From: JACKIP01 sp963710165
Lineage (GTDB): Bacteria; Pseudomonadota; Alphaproteobacteria; Micavibrionales; Micavibrionaceae
Reading direction: 5' to 3'
Assembly (NCBI GenBank): GCA_963710165.1
Contig: CAVPYZ010000004.1
Location: forward strand, 1-64,000
Length of the DNA: 64,000 nucleotides
The position numbers and the translations under genes are program-made. The notes beneath the pieces were generated by a model. The model did not search any database and was not told the origin of the DNA. It saw nothing but the letters and a program-made list of their open reading frames with translations. Position 1 is the first letter of the stretch; the number at the start of each line of letters is the position of its first letter. Below are positions 8,776 through 16,894 of the stretch, piece by piece.

Positions 8776-9564
8776 ATGCCGCTTTTTACACTTATTATTT
8801 TAGCCATTATTCAGGGGCTAACAGAATTCTTGCCGGTCAGCTCATCCGGGCATCTGGTTTTGGTGCATAATGTCTTGGGTGAGGGCGAAAATGCGTGGGA
8901 AGAAAACCTGATGATGGATGTGGCGGTGCATGTCGGTACACTCTTCGCCGTTCTGCTTTACTTCCATAAAGACATTACAGAAATGCTGTTTTTCCGCAAT
9001 GTGTCGATGATTTTACGTCTGCTAATCGGCTCTATACCCGTTGTGATTATCGGCTTTGCCCTGCATCAGATTAAACCGGACTTTTTAAGATCATTAGAGG
9101 TGATGGCATGGGCAACCATTGTCTTTGGGATTATTTTATGGATCAGCGACCATTATTCAAAACGCACGAAAATGCTACAGGAAATGACCTTTCTTGAAGC
9201 CTTTTTAATTGGTTGCGCCCAGTGTCTTGCCCTTGTCCCAGGAACGTCGCGTTCGGGCATCACCATGACTGCTGGTCGGTTTTTGGGATTCACACGAACA
9301 GAAAGCGCCAAGTTTTCGCTTTTACTCTCCATCATTGCCTTGGGCGGGGCGGGATTATTATTGGGCAAAGACGTCCTTGAATCCGATAACGCTGCCATGA
9401 CCCAATCGGTTTTGATCGCCGCCGGATTATCTTTCTTTGCCGCGCTTGCCTCTATCGCTGTGATGATGAAATTTCTGGAGCGTTTTAGCTTCGCGCCTTT
9501 TGCGATTTACCGCGTGGTATTGGGAATTATTTTACTGGGTTTGATCTATCAGGGATTGCTATAG
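8776..9564 (+). CDS. uppP: Undecaprenyl-diphosphatase (BacA/UppP)
   Basis: Integral membrane enzyme that dephosphorylates undecaprenyl pyrophosphate so the lipid carrier can be reused for peptidoglycan and other surface polymers; overproduction gives bacitracin resistance in other species. The two family motifs are plain: QGLTEFLPVSSSGHLVL near residue 13 and PGTSRSGITMTAGRFLGFTR near residue 155. The 262-residue length and hydrophobic profile match the family. It appears monocistronic, with a palindromic repeat right after the stop. Confidence 0.97.
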   Translation: MPLFTLIILAIIQGLTEFLPVSSSGHLVLVHNVLGEGENAWEENLMMDVAVHVGTLFAVLLYFHKDITEMLFFRNVSMILRLLIGSIPVVIIGFALHQIKPDFLRSLEVMAWATIVFGIILWISDHYSKRTKMLQEMTFLEAFLIGCAQCLALVPGTSRSGITMTAGRFLGFTRTESAKFSLLLSIIALGGAGLLLGKDVLESDNAAMTQSVLIAAGLSFFAALASIAVMMKFLERFSFAPFAIYRVVLGIILLGLIYQGLL

Positions 9565-9567
9565 CCT

Positions 9568-9597
9568 CCGTCATTACCGCGCCGCGCTCGCAATAAC
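9568..9597. repeat. Short copy of dispersed palindromic repeat
   Basis: A compact version of the window's dispersed repeat: CGTCATT followed by a GC-rich centre (CGCGCCGCG) and CTCGCAATAAC. It begins only a few bases after the uppP stop. Compared with the full copy at 11213-11291 the central part is missing. Confidence 0.6.
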
Positions 9598-9601
9598 ATG
9601 G

Positions 9602-9645
9602 TAAAAAAAAGACGCCCCCGAAAAATCTTGCGACTTCACGGGGGC
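9602..9645 (-). terminator. Rho-independent terminator, minus strand
   Basis: GCCCCCG (9614-9620) pairs with CGGGGGC (9639-9645). Read on the minus strand the stem is followed after a few bases by eight T (A run at 9603-9610). It would terminate transcripts of the gene ending at 9727. Confidence 0.8.
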
Positions 9646-9726
9646 AGTTGGACGACAAGGGACATAGGGATAGAGATAGGTCTTACTAATCTCCAGACTT
9701 GTATGGGTAATTCCTGATATTTATTT

Positions 9727-10086
9727 CTAGTTCTTAAGGGCGCGTTTCTTCACGCACGTTCTATAGGCTTTAATGGCTTGTACCTTTGTATCTGTCATAT
9801 TATCAGATGGGTTGCTTGCATATCTGGCGCCGAATAATATACCCACCGCGGCGGCTTGACTGATACTACGATCACTTTCATGCGACGCTTTTTTAAGCGG
9901 TGTTTGATAAGAAGCCTGCGTTAACGCTGATTTGCAATTTTCCTTATGAACGGCAAATTTTACATCCTTTACAATATGACCGGACGCCGCAATATGCCCA
10001 TAAGATGCCGACCCCGCACTCAGCGTGACGATGCAAAAGAAAATGAAAAATGTTGTACTGATCTTTTTTATATTTATCTGTTTCAT
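9727..10086 (-). CDS. Hypothetical exported protein
   Basis: Encodes 119 residues from the ATG at 10086, preferred over an upstream in-frame start because GGGGG lies six bases before it. The N-terminus (MKQINIKKISTTFFIFFCIVTLSAGSASYG) is a signal peptide. The mature part has two cysteines (ENCKSAL and RTCVKK) that could form a disulfide, and a small Ala/Gly-rich segment (AAAVGILFGARYA). I recognise no family. It is divergent from pyrB. Confidence 0.6.
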   Translation of the reverse strand: MKQINIKKISTTFFIFFCIVTLSAGSASYGHIAASGHIVKDVKFAVHKENCKSALTQASYQTPLKKASHESDRSISQAAAVGILFGARYASNPSDNMTDTKVQAIKAYRTCVKKRALKN

Positions 10087-10267
10087 GCTAACCCCCGCAC
10101 CTGTTTTTATTTGGTGCCACAATCTTATAATAACGCCAATTATGTAATTATGACAACAACTATCGTTTCGAAATTAGGCAAACTACATTTTGTTTTTAGG
10201 GGATATTTTGTTCAAATTTGAGGCACTTTCGATTTAATATTACACACGATCATGATACAAAATACGT

Positions 10268-11209
10268 ATGTCAAAAATGAACAGTCAAAAATCTCCACGC
10301 CATTTTTTAAACATCTCCGACTTTGATCAGGCAGAGATTATCTCTTTCCTTGATTCTGCGCAAAACTGGGCGGATCAGATGCAGGCGGGTGATTGGGACA
10401 ATGCGTGTTTGAAGGGGAAAGTCATCCTGACGCTGTTTTTTGAAAATTCGACGCGTACACGTACGTCTTTTGAAATGGCGGCGGCGCGTCTGGGGGCAAC
10501 AATTATTCACTGGGATGTGAAAACCAGCTCAATGACCAAAGATGAAAGCTTTCTTGATACTATCCAGACATTGGGCGCAATGAAGCCGGATGCGATTATT
10601 GTCCGCCACAGCGAATATAATGCGCCCTACTATATTTCAACCAAGGTCGATTGCCCCGTGATTAATGCGGGGGATTCCTACCGCGCACACCCGACACAGG
10701 CATTGCTGGACGCCCTGACCATTCGTCAACATAAAGGCACGATTGAAGGGTTAAACATTGCCATCTGCGGCGATGTGGCACATTCCCGCGTTGCCAGTTC
10801 CAATTTTGAATTACTAAATAAACTGGGGGCCAATTTACGCATTATCGCGCCCGACTTTTTAATGCCAGAGAAACTGCCCGTTCCCGCCATCAAGATGTTC
10901 ACAGATATGGATGAGGGGCTAGAGGGCTGTGACGTTGTAATGATGCTGCGTATTCAAAAGGAGCGGATGCAGGCCTCTCAAATACCCGATGATCAAACGT
11001 ACTTCAAGAATTACGGCTTAACAAAAGTGCGGCTAGAACATGCCGCTGCGGATGTGATTGTCATGCATCCCGGCCCCATGAACCGTAATGTAGAGATTGC
11101 CGAAGATGTGCCCGATGACACGCAATATAGCGTGATATTAGATCAGGTTGCCAACGGCGTCCCCGCCCGCATGGCGGTTCTAGATTGGTGTTTAAACAGC
11201 AAAGCCTGA
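10268..11209 (+). CDS. pyrB: Aspartate carbamoyltransferase catalytic subunit
   Basis: Catalyses carbamoyl phosphate plus aspartate to carbamoyl aspartate, the first committed step of pyrimidine synthesis. The 313 residues include the carbamoyl phosphate motif ENSTRTRTSFE (about 58-68), HPTQALLD (about 140), a CGDVAHSRVA segment and the late HPGPMNRNVEI aspartate-binding region. In many alphaproteobacteria pyrC follows directly; here a palindromic repeat and then plsY follow instead. No regulatory subunit (pyrI) is present. Confidence 0.97.
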   Translation: MSKMNSQKSPRHFLNISDFDQAEIISFLDSAQNWADQMQAGDWDNACLKGKVILTLFFENSTRTRTSFEMAAARLGATIIHWDVKTSSMTKDESFLDTIQTLGAMKPDAIIVRHSEYNAPYYISTKVDCPVINAGDSYRAHPTQALLDALTIRQHKGTIEGLNIAICGDVAHSRVASSNFELLNKLGANLRIIAPDFLMPEKLPVPAIKMFTDMDEGLEGCDVVMMLRIQKERMQASQIPDDQTYFKNYGLTKVRLEHAAADVIVMHPGPMNRNVEIAEDVPDDTQYSVILDQVANGVPARMAVLDWCLNSKA

Positions 11210-11212
11210 CCA

Positions 11213-11291
11213 CGTCATTGCGAGCGACTAGCGGGCGTGCGGCAATCTATTATTATGATTTCTGGATTGCCGCGTTCCGCTCGCAATGACG
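11213..11291. repeat. Full copy of dispersed palindromic repeat
   Basis: A 79-bp imperfect palindrome. The left arm CGTCATTGCGAGCG (from 11213) pairs with CGCTCGCAATGACG (to 11291), and the inner GCGGCAATCTA pairs approximately with the later TGGATTGCCGCG. It lies four bases after the pyrB stop, in the pyrB-plsY gap. This is the most complete copy and serves as reference for the others. Confidence 0.85.
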
Positions 11292-11312
11292 ATTTAAAAC
11301 AAATGCTTCTGC

Positions 11313-11341
11313 TTGACAAATAAGACGTTACAACCTTAACT
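11313..11341 (+). promoter_or_regulatory. Possible plsY promoter
   Basis: A perfect TTGACA at 11313-11318 is followed after 17 bases by TTAACT, a weak match to a -10 box, ending seven bases before the plsY ATG. The closeness to the start would give a near-leaderless transcript, so the call is tentative. Confidence 0.25.
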
Positions 11342-11347
11342 CCTTTG

Positions 11348-11977
11348 ATGGAATTGATACTTTATCTTCTTTTTGGCTATGTCGTTGGCTCTATCCCCTT
11401 CGGACTTTTAATCACGAAAAAAGCGGGGCTAGGCGATATCCGCAGTATCGGCTCCGGCAATATCGGCGCGACGAATGTGTTACGAACGGGCAATAAAAAA
11501 CTGGCCGCCGCGACACTCGCCGCTGATATGTTGAAGGCATTTATCCCTGTGCTGATAATACTATTCATTGCCGCGCGTGATTATACCTTCCCCGGTGAAC
11601 AGACAAATATTATTTATGCCCATACTGAAGCGCTGATCGTGGGGCTGGGCGCGGTTATCGGTCATTGTTTTCCTGTCTGGCTGAAATTTAAAGGCGGTAA
11701 AGGCGTTGCCACCACACTCGGCGCTTTACTGGCGGCTGTCCCATATGTCGGGCTGATTGCGTGCCTGACGTGGATTATCACGGCGTATTTCAGCCGTATT
11801 TCATCCCTCTCCGCCCTTGTCGCTGTGGCCTTGGCACCGTTATTAACCTTGTTCTTTTATGGTATGGGCGCCGCGATCATCTGCGCCCTTATCACCGCCA
11901 TTGTGTTTTTTAAGCACAAAGACAATATTAAGCGCCTGATAAAGGGGGAAGAACCAAAAATCGGACAAAAGAAATGA
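11348..11977 (+). CDS. plsY: Glycerol-3-phosphate acyltransferase PlsY
   Basis: Membrane enzyme that transfers acyl groups from acyl phosphate to glycerol-3-phosphate, the first step of phospholipid synthesis. Family motifs are present: GSGNIGATNVLRT (about residue 37), GHCFPVWLKFKGGKGVATTLG (about 110) and several hydrophobic helices. I chose the ATG at 11348 over a TTG one codon earlier. Its stop overlaps the dprA start by four bases (ATGA), so the two genes are translationally coupled; topA and birA follow. Confidence 0.96.
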   Translation: MELILYLLFGYVVGSIPFGLLITKKAGLGDIRSIGSGNIGATNVLRTGNKKLAAATLAADMLKAFIPVLIILFIAARDYTFPGEQTNIIYAHTEALIVGLGAVIGHCFPVWLKFKGGKGVATTLGALLAAVPYVGLIACLTWIITAYFSRISSLSALVAVALAPLLTLFFYGMGAAIICALITAIVFFKHKDNIKRLIKGEEPKIGQKK

Positions 11978-13119
11978 CCGACCTGTTCGCCCGTCAAGAA
12001 AGGGCCGCCCCCTTTACAGATCATGAAAAACTCTCTTGGATCCGTCTGATACGTACGGAGGGCATCGGGCCGATTACCTTCTATAAATTACTGGAACGTT
12101 TTGGTTCCGCTTCTCAGGCAATTGAACATTTCCCCAGCCTGAATAAACGCAGTGCAAAATCCAAAACAAAAGACGTCGCGCCGCTGTCTCTGGCAGAAAA
12201 AGAGCTGGAACGTGCCACGCGCTATAAAGCACATATTATATGCGCCGCCGAAGATGCCTACCCCCTCGCGCTCAGCGCCATTGATGACGCGCCGCCCCTT
12301 ATCACTGTACGCGGACGTACATATCTTTTAAATCAACAAAGCATCGGTATTGTCGGCGCGCGGAATGCCTCCCTTAATGCACGTAAATTTACAGAAAGCC
12401 TTGCCGCGGAACTGGGGCAGGCCTCCCAAATCATTGCTTCGGGACTTGCCAGGGGTATCGACACATCGGCCCATAAGGGTAGTCTGGCCACGGGAACCAT
12501 CGCCGTCATCGCAGGGGGTATTGACGTGATCTATCCCGAAGAGAACACAAGATTATATGATGACATTTGCGAACAAGGATGCGTGGTTGCGGAATCCCCC
12601 TTTGGGCAAGTTCCTTTTGCGCAAAGCTTTCCAAAACGTAATCGTATTATCTCGGGATTATCTGCGGGCGTTCTTGTCGTCGAAGCGTCCCTGCGTTCCG
12701 GCTCACTCATCACTGCCCGTCTTGCCGCCGAACAGGGGCGCGACGTTTTTGCCGTTCCGGGATTTCCGATGGATCCGCGCGCGCAGGGGCCAAACAAGCT
12801 AATCACAGACGGCGCCATTCTGGTACAAAAGGCGGATGATATTTTAAATGCCATTAACTCCTTTACCCGCTCCTCTCCACGGTCGTTCAGCGACCTGCCG
12901 CAACCGGAATATCAGAATAATTATGAAGAAAATGAAACGCTTATTTTAAGAGCGCAAGACAATATTCTGCAAAAGCTATCGCATACACCGGTGCAGCAAG
13001 ACACGCTCTTACGCGATCTTGATCTGGACAAAGCCGCCTTTTCCAGCGCCCTTCTCGAATTGGAAATTACCGGACAAATTCAACGTCATGCCGGCGGAAA
13101 AATCAGTCGCGCATCATAA
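11974..13119 (+). CDS. dprA: DNA-processing protein DprA
   Basis: Loads RecA on incoming single-stranded DNA during natural transformation and is widely conserved. The 381 residues contain an N-terminal helix-hairpin region (SWIRLIRTEGIGPITFYKLLERFGS), the Rossmann-like DprA core (IGIVGARNAS, ASGLARGIDTSAHKGSL, IAGGIDVIYPEEN, PKRNRIISGLS) and a C-terminal winged-helix segment from about 320. It overlaps plsY by four bases and is followed by topA, the usual alphaproteobacterial order. Confidence 0.96.
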   Translation: MTDLFARQERAAPFTDHEKLSWIRLIRTEGIGPITFYKLLERFGSASQAIEHFPSLNKRSAKSKTKDVAPLSLAEKELERATRYKAHIICAAEDAYPLALSAIDDAPPLITVRGRTYLLNQQSIGIVGARNASLNARKFTESLAAELGQASQIIASGLARGIDTSAHKGSLATGTIAVIAGGIDVIYPEENTRLYDDICEQGCVVAESPFGQVPFAQSFPKRNRIISGLSAGVLVVEASLRSGSLITARLAAEQGRDVFAVPGFPMDPRAQGPNKLITDGAILVQKADDILNAINSFTRSSPRSFSDLPQPEYQNNYEENETLILRAQDNILQKLSHTPVQQDTLLRDLDLDKAAFSSALLELEITGQIQRHAGGKISRAS

Positions 13120-13194
13120 TCAAAACAGAGAATAAACTTGACAGGACTTGTAAAAACAGGCACTTGCCATAGGTAATTAAGGAATATATACGTC

Positions 13195-15717
13195 ATGGCA
13201 CAATCAAATCTCGTCATTGTTGAATCGCCCGCAAAGGCCAAAACCATCGAAAAATATCTCGGCGGTGATTATAAAGTCTTGGCCAGTTTTGGCCATATTC
13301 GCGACTTGCCACCTAAGGACGGATCGGTTCTTCCTGATGAAAATTTTGCGATGAGCTGGCAACTGGGTGACCGTGCCGGTAAACATGTAAGCGAGATTAA
13401 AAAAGCCCTGAAGGGCGCCTCCACGATATGGCTTGCCACTGACCCGGATAGAGAGGGCGAGGCCATTTCATGGCACGTTCAGGAATATCTGAATGAAAGT
13501 AATTTGTTAAAGGGTAAAGAAGTTCGACGCGTTACCTTTAACGAAATCACCAAAACAGCCGTACGTAAAGCGTTCGATAATGCGCGTGATCTGGATATTC
13601 CGCTGATTGATGCCTATCTGGCGCGTCGTGCGCTTGATTATCTGGTCGGCTTTAATTTGTCCCCTGTTCTATGGCGCAAATTGCCCGGATCAAAATCGGC
13701 AGGACGCGTACAGTCGGTGGCACTGCGTTTAATTTGTGAGCGCGAGTCTGAAATTGAAGCGTTCAAGGCGGATGAATACTGGACGATTGGTGCGACCCTT
13801 CACACGGCGGACGGCGCCCCCTACGAAGCGCGCCTGACTCATCTATCAGGAAACAAGCTGGCAAAGCTGGATATTCAAAATGAAGATCAGGCAAAGGCCG
13901 CAGAAGAGCGTATTCGCGGTAAAAACCTCTCTATTCAAAAAGTTGAGAAAAAGCAATCACGTCGTAACCCTTCCCCGCCGTTTATCACCTCCACCATGCA
14001 ACAGGAAGCGGCGCGTAAATTATATTTTGGCGCACAGAAAACTATGCGCTGCGCCCAAAAGCTTTATGAAGGCGTCAATATTAAAGGCGAGCAAACCGGT
14101 CTGATTACTTATATGAGGACAGACGGCACAACCCTGTCACAAGACGCCGTTCAACAAGCGCGGAGTGTGATTGAAAAGACGTACGGCAAAAATTTTGTTC
14201 CCGCCGCGCCGCGTTTGTTCAAATCAAAAGCCAAAAACGCGCAAGAAGCGCATGAAGCGATCCGTCCAACCGATCTGTCGCGTACACCTGCCGAGGTAGC
14301 GAAGGTTGTCGATGAGGATATGGCAAAACTTTATCGCCTGATCTGGGCACGTACGATGGCATCACAGATGGAACAAGCCATTTTGGATCAGGTCGTGGTC
14401 GAGATTTCAGACGGAACAGATGACGTTATTTTACGCGCCAATGGTAGCGTTGTGAAATTTGAAGGTTTTCTGAAAGTTTATGAGGAGAGTTCAGATGATG
14501 ACAAGTCCCCCATAAATGACCGCGATCGTTTGTTGCCGCCCATGAATGAGGGTGACAAATCCAAACTGATGGACGTTCTGCCCGAACAACATTTCACACA
14601 ACCGCCGCCGCGTTATACCGAAGCCTCCCTCGTGAAAAAGATGGAAGAGCTTGGCATTGGTCGCCCCTCAACCTACGCCTCAATTATTCAGGTGTTGCAA
14701 GATCGCTCTTACGTTACGGTTGAACAACGCCGTTTCACACCCGAAGATCGCGGACGTGTTGTGACCGCGTTTTTGATGAAATATTTCAGTCGCTACGTTG
14801 ATTACGACTTCACCGCCAATCTGGAAGAAGAGCTGGACGCGATTGCGGCAGGTCACGTGGCATGGAAAGAAGCTCTGCGCCTGTTCTGGAAAGACTTTTC
14901 GGCGGCTGTCGGTGATACAAAAGATTTAACCATTACCGAAGTTCTTGACCATATTGACGCAGAACTCGGCGCGCATTTTTTCCCGAATGAGGAAGACCGC
15001 AAATGTCAGGCATGCGGCGAAGGTCGTCTCTCCCTGAAACTGGGTAAATTCGGTGCTTTTATCGGGTGTTCGAATTATCCTGATTGTAAATTCACGCGCC
15101 CGCTGGCGGTTAATGAGGATGATGCAGAGGATCAGAAAAATAATGCCTCCCTCGCCAACGAGCCGAAAGTTCTTGGAAATGATCCGGAGACAGGACGTAC
15201 AGTGTCCCTTCGCCTTGGCCCCTATGGTCCGTACGTACAGATTGATCCGCCAGAAGAGAATATAGAAGAGCAAAAAGCGTATGACGAAAAATTAAAAGAG
15301 TGGAATATCAAGAAAAAAGCGGCGCAAGCGGAGAAAAAACGCGCGCCCGCGAAACCGAAGAAACCAAAAAAACCCACCCCAAAACGTCAAGGACTTCCCA
15401 AGGGAACCAATGCCGACGAATTCACATTCGAACAGGCGATGAAGCTGCTACAATTTCCGCGCGATGTTGGCGAACACCCCGAGACAGGTAAAATGATTCA
15501 GGCAGGTATAGGCCGCTTTGGACCTTACCTGAAACATGATAATGCCTTCACTTCGATTAAAAATGATGATCCCGCCGAAGTCGGGCTAAACCGCGCCGTG
15601 GTCGTTATTGCCGAGGCTGCAGAGAAAAAGAAAAACCGTCCCCCGAAAAAGATCGCCGCCAAAAAAACTACAAAGAAAAAAACAGCCGCAAAGAAAAAGC
15701 CCGCTGCTAAAAAGTAA
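13195..15717 (+). CDS. topA: DNA topoisomerase I
   Basis: Type IA topoisomerase that relaxes negative supercoils. The 840 residues open with the Toprim domain (VIVESPAKAKTIEKYLG and later DPDREGEAISWH). The catalytic tyrosine is Tyr306 in GLITYMRTDGT. A single four-cysteine zinc element (CQAC, then CSNYPDC, about residues 604-630) is followed by repeats with a degenerate zinc-ribbon fold (GRTVSLRLGPYGPYVQ and GKMIQAGIGRFGPYLKHD). The tail from about 808 is Lys/Ala-rich and probably binds DNA non-specifically. A TTGACA at 13138-13143 lies upstream but without a good -10 box. birA starts within the stop codon (TAATG). Confidence 0.97.
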   Translation: MAQSNLVIVESPAKAKTIEKYLGGDYKVLASFGHIRDLPPKDGSVLPDENFAMSWQLGDRAGKHVSEIKKALKGASTIWLATDPDREGEAISWHVQEYLNESNLLKGKEVRRVTFNEITKTAVRKAFDNARDLDIPLIDAYLARRALDYLVGFNLSPVLWRKLPGSKSAGRVQSVALRLICERESEIEAFKADEYWTIGATLHTADGAPYEARLTHLSGNKLAKLDIQNEDQAKAAEERIRGKNLSIQKVEKKQSRRNPSPPFITSTMQQEAARKLYFGAQKTMRCAQKLYEGVNIKGEQTGLITYMRTDGTTLSQDAVQQARSVIEKTYGKNFVPAAPRLFKSKAKNAQEAHEAIRPTDLSRTPAEVAKVVDEDMAKLYRLIWARTMASQMEQAILDQVVVEISDGTDDVILRANGSVVKFEGFLKVYEESSDDDKSPINDRDRLLPPMNEGDKSKLMDVLPEQHFTQPPPRYTEASLVKKMEELGIGRPSTYASIIQVLQDRSYVTVEQRRFTPEDRGRVVTAFLMKYFSRYVDYDFTANLEEELDAIAAGHVAWKEALRLFWKDFSAAVGDTKDLTITEVLDHIDAELGAHFFPNEEDRKCQACGEGRLSLKLGKFGAFIGCSNYPDCKFTRPLAVNEDDAEDQKNNASLANEPKVLGNDPETGRTVSLRLGPYGPYVQIDPPEENIEEQKAYDEKLKEWNIKKKAAQAEKKRAPAKPKKPKKPTPKRQGLPKGTNADEFTFEQAMKLLQFPRDVGEHPETGKMIQAGIGRFGPYLKHDNAFTSIKNDDPAEVGLNRAVVVIAEAAEKKKNRPPKKIAAKKTTKKKTAAKKKPAAKK

Positions 15718-16484
15718 TGTTTGATACGCGCTTTTACGAAGAAATTGATTCTACAAATGCCGAAGCAAAACGTCTTGTTCAATCAGGCACCATTACACGC
15801 CCCACAATCATCTATGCAGATCGCCAGACCAATGGGCAAGGTAGCCGCGGCCGTACGTGGTCATCAAATAAATCAGGGAATTTACTGGCAACGTACGTGT
15901 TGCCGATTGATGAGGGATGGCCCGATAAAAATTATTTGGCGTTATACCCTGTGTCTGTCGCAGTTTATGCCTTTATAAAACACACAATTAAAAATGACGC
16001 GGACATAAAAATAAAATGGCCAAATGATCTTTTGCTAGAGGGGCAAAAATTAGGCGGCATGTTGCATGAAATTGCTGACTATCATGGACAAAAATTCTTC
16101 ATTGCCGGTATTGGTTTGAATGTCGCGTGGCATCCAGAGGTAACAGATAACTTTCCAGCAACATCACTTATAACGCACGAACAGAATTTACCCGACATTT
16201 TGGATATGGTTGAAACCCTTGGGATCTATATTTGGGATGAAATTATAAATTGGCAAGTATGTAGGTTCGAGGAATATAAAATTAATATCCTTCCTATACT
16301 TTATAAATTAGGTCAGGAAATATTGATACATCCCCGTCGCCAGAGAGATCATGCCATAAAAGGAATTTTTAAAGATATTGATGATAACGGGTGCTTGATT
16401 TTGGAAACAGCCACAAGCATACGGATAATATCAACGGGCGATATTTTTCCTGAGCTTAAAAGCGTTGGTAATGCGTCCTCATAA
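15717..16484 (+). CDS. birA: Biotin--[acetyl-CoA-carboxylase] ligase
   Basis: Attaches biotin to the carboxyl carrier protein of acetyl-CoA carboxylase. The 255 residues begin directly with the ligase domain (FYEEIDSTNAEAKRL), so the N-terminal DNA-binding repressor domain of E. coli BirA is absent (group I type). Motifs include ADRQTNGQGSRGRTWSS (biotinyl-AMP loop) and KWPNDLLLEGQKLGGML. The ATG overlaps the topA stop by one base. Its last 29 bases overlap the end of the convergent DUF6314 gene. Confidence 0.94.
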   Translation: MFDTRFYEEIDSTNAEAKRLVQSGTITRPTIIYADRQTNGQGSRGRTWSSNKSGNLLATYVLPIDEGWPDKNYLALYPVSVAVYAFIKHTIKNDADIKIKWPNDLLLEGQKLGGMLHEIADYHGQKFFIAGIGLNVAWHPEVTDNFPATSLITHEQNLPDILDMVETLGIYIWDEIINWQVCRFEEYKINILPILYKLGQEILIHPRRQRDHAIKGIFKDIDDNGCLILETATSIRIISTGDIFPELKSVGNASS

Positions 16485-16857
16485 TGTACTCTTTTTTTGG
16501 TCCTTTGACTGTATGTGTCACTATAATTTGCCTGCGTGATGGAATAATTAGCGTACTTTGATACAAATCATTTCCGCATTGATGCTGGGATACTTTTTCA
16601 GGTCTTTTCAAATTAAATGTTTGAAATAATTCATTTTTTTGCGGCCCTGTTCCATAAAATACGTGTACCTCATACCCCTGTCTGATGATAAGATAGTGTT
16701 GCAAACCCTCTATCATTTCCCCTGTTGTGGTTTTGGTCTGTATTCGCTCTTCGAATAAAAACGTGCGCGGTGATGTACGTGTTATCCTCATCTCTCCTGA
16801 AAGGGGCTGATGATTATTTATCGTACGTTTGACGTTCCATACTTTACCGCTGACCAT
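16456..16857 (-). CDS. DUF6314-like protein
   Basis: Encodes 133 residues from the ATG at 16857 (MVSGKVWNVKRTIN). The pattern G-W-RTI-N near the start, a middle EGLQHYLIIRQGYEVHVFYG and the end SQHQCGNDLYQSTLII...VKGPKKEYIMRTHY closely resemble DUF6314, a small beta-rich family of unknown function in alphaproteobacteria. A longer open frame reaches 17049 but runs antisense into mnmE, so the shorter start is preferred. It is divergent from mnmE (37 bp apart) and overlaps the end of birA by 29 bp. Confidence 0.7.
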   Translation of the reverse strand: MVSGKVWNVKRTINNHQPLSGEMRITRTSPRTFLFEERIQTKTTTGEMIEGLQHYLIIRQGYEVHVFYGTGPQKNELFQTFNLKRPEKVSQHQCGNDLYQSTLIIPSRRQIIVTHTVKGPKKEYIMRTHYQRF

Positions 16858-16894
16858 GATGTCATGTATAAAGCAAAAAACACGAAAGCGAAAT

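Noticed and set aside
13138..13194. TTGACA upstream of topA as a promoter.
   Set aside because: The -35 match is perfect, but no acceptable -10 box lies at 16-18 bases.
14926..15273. Minus-strand open frame inside topA.
   Set aside because: It is a shadow of the topA coding frame; topA motifs are intact through the region.
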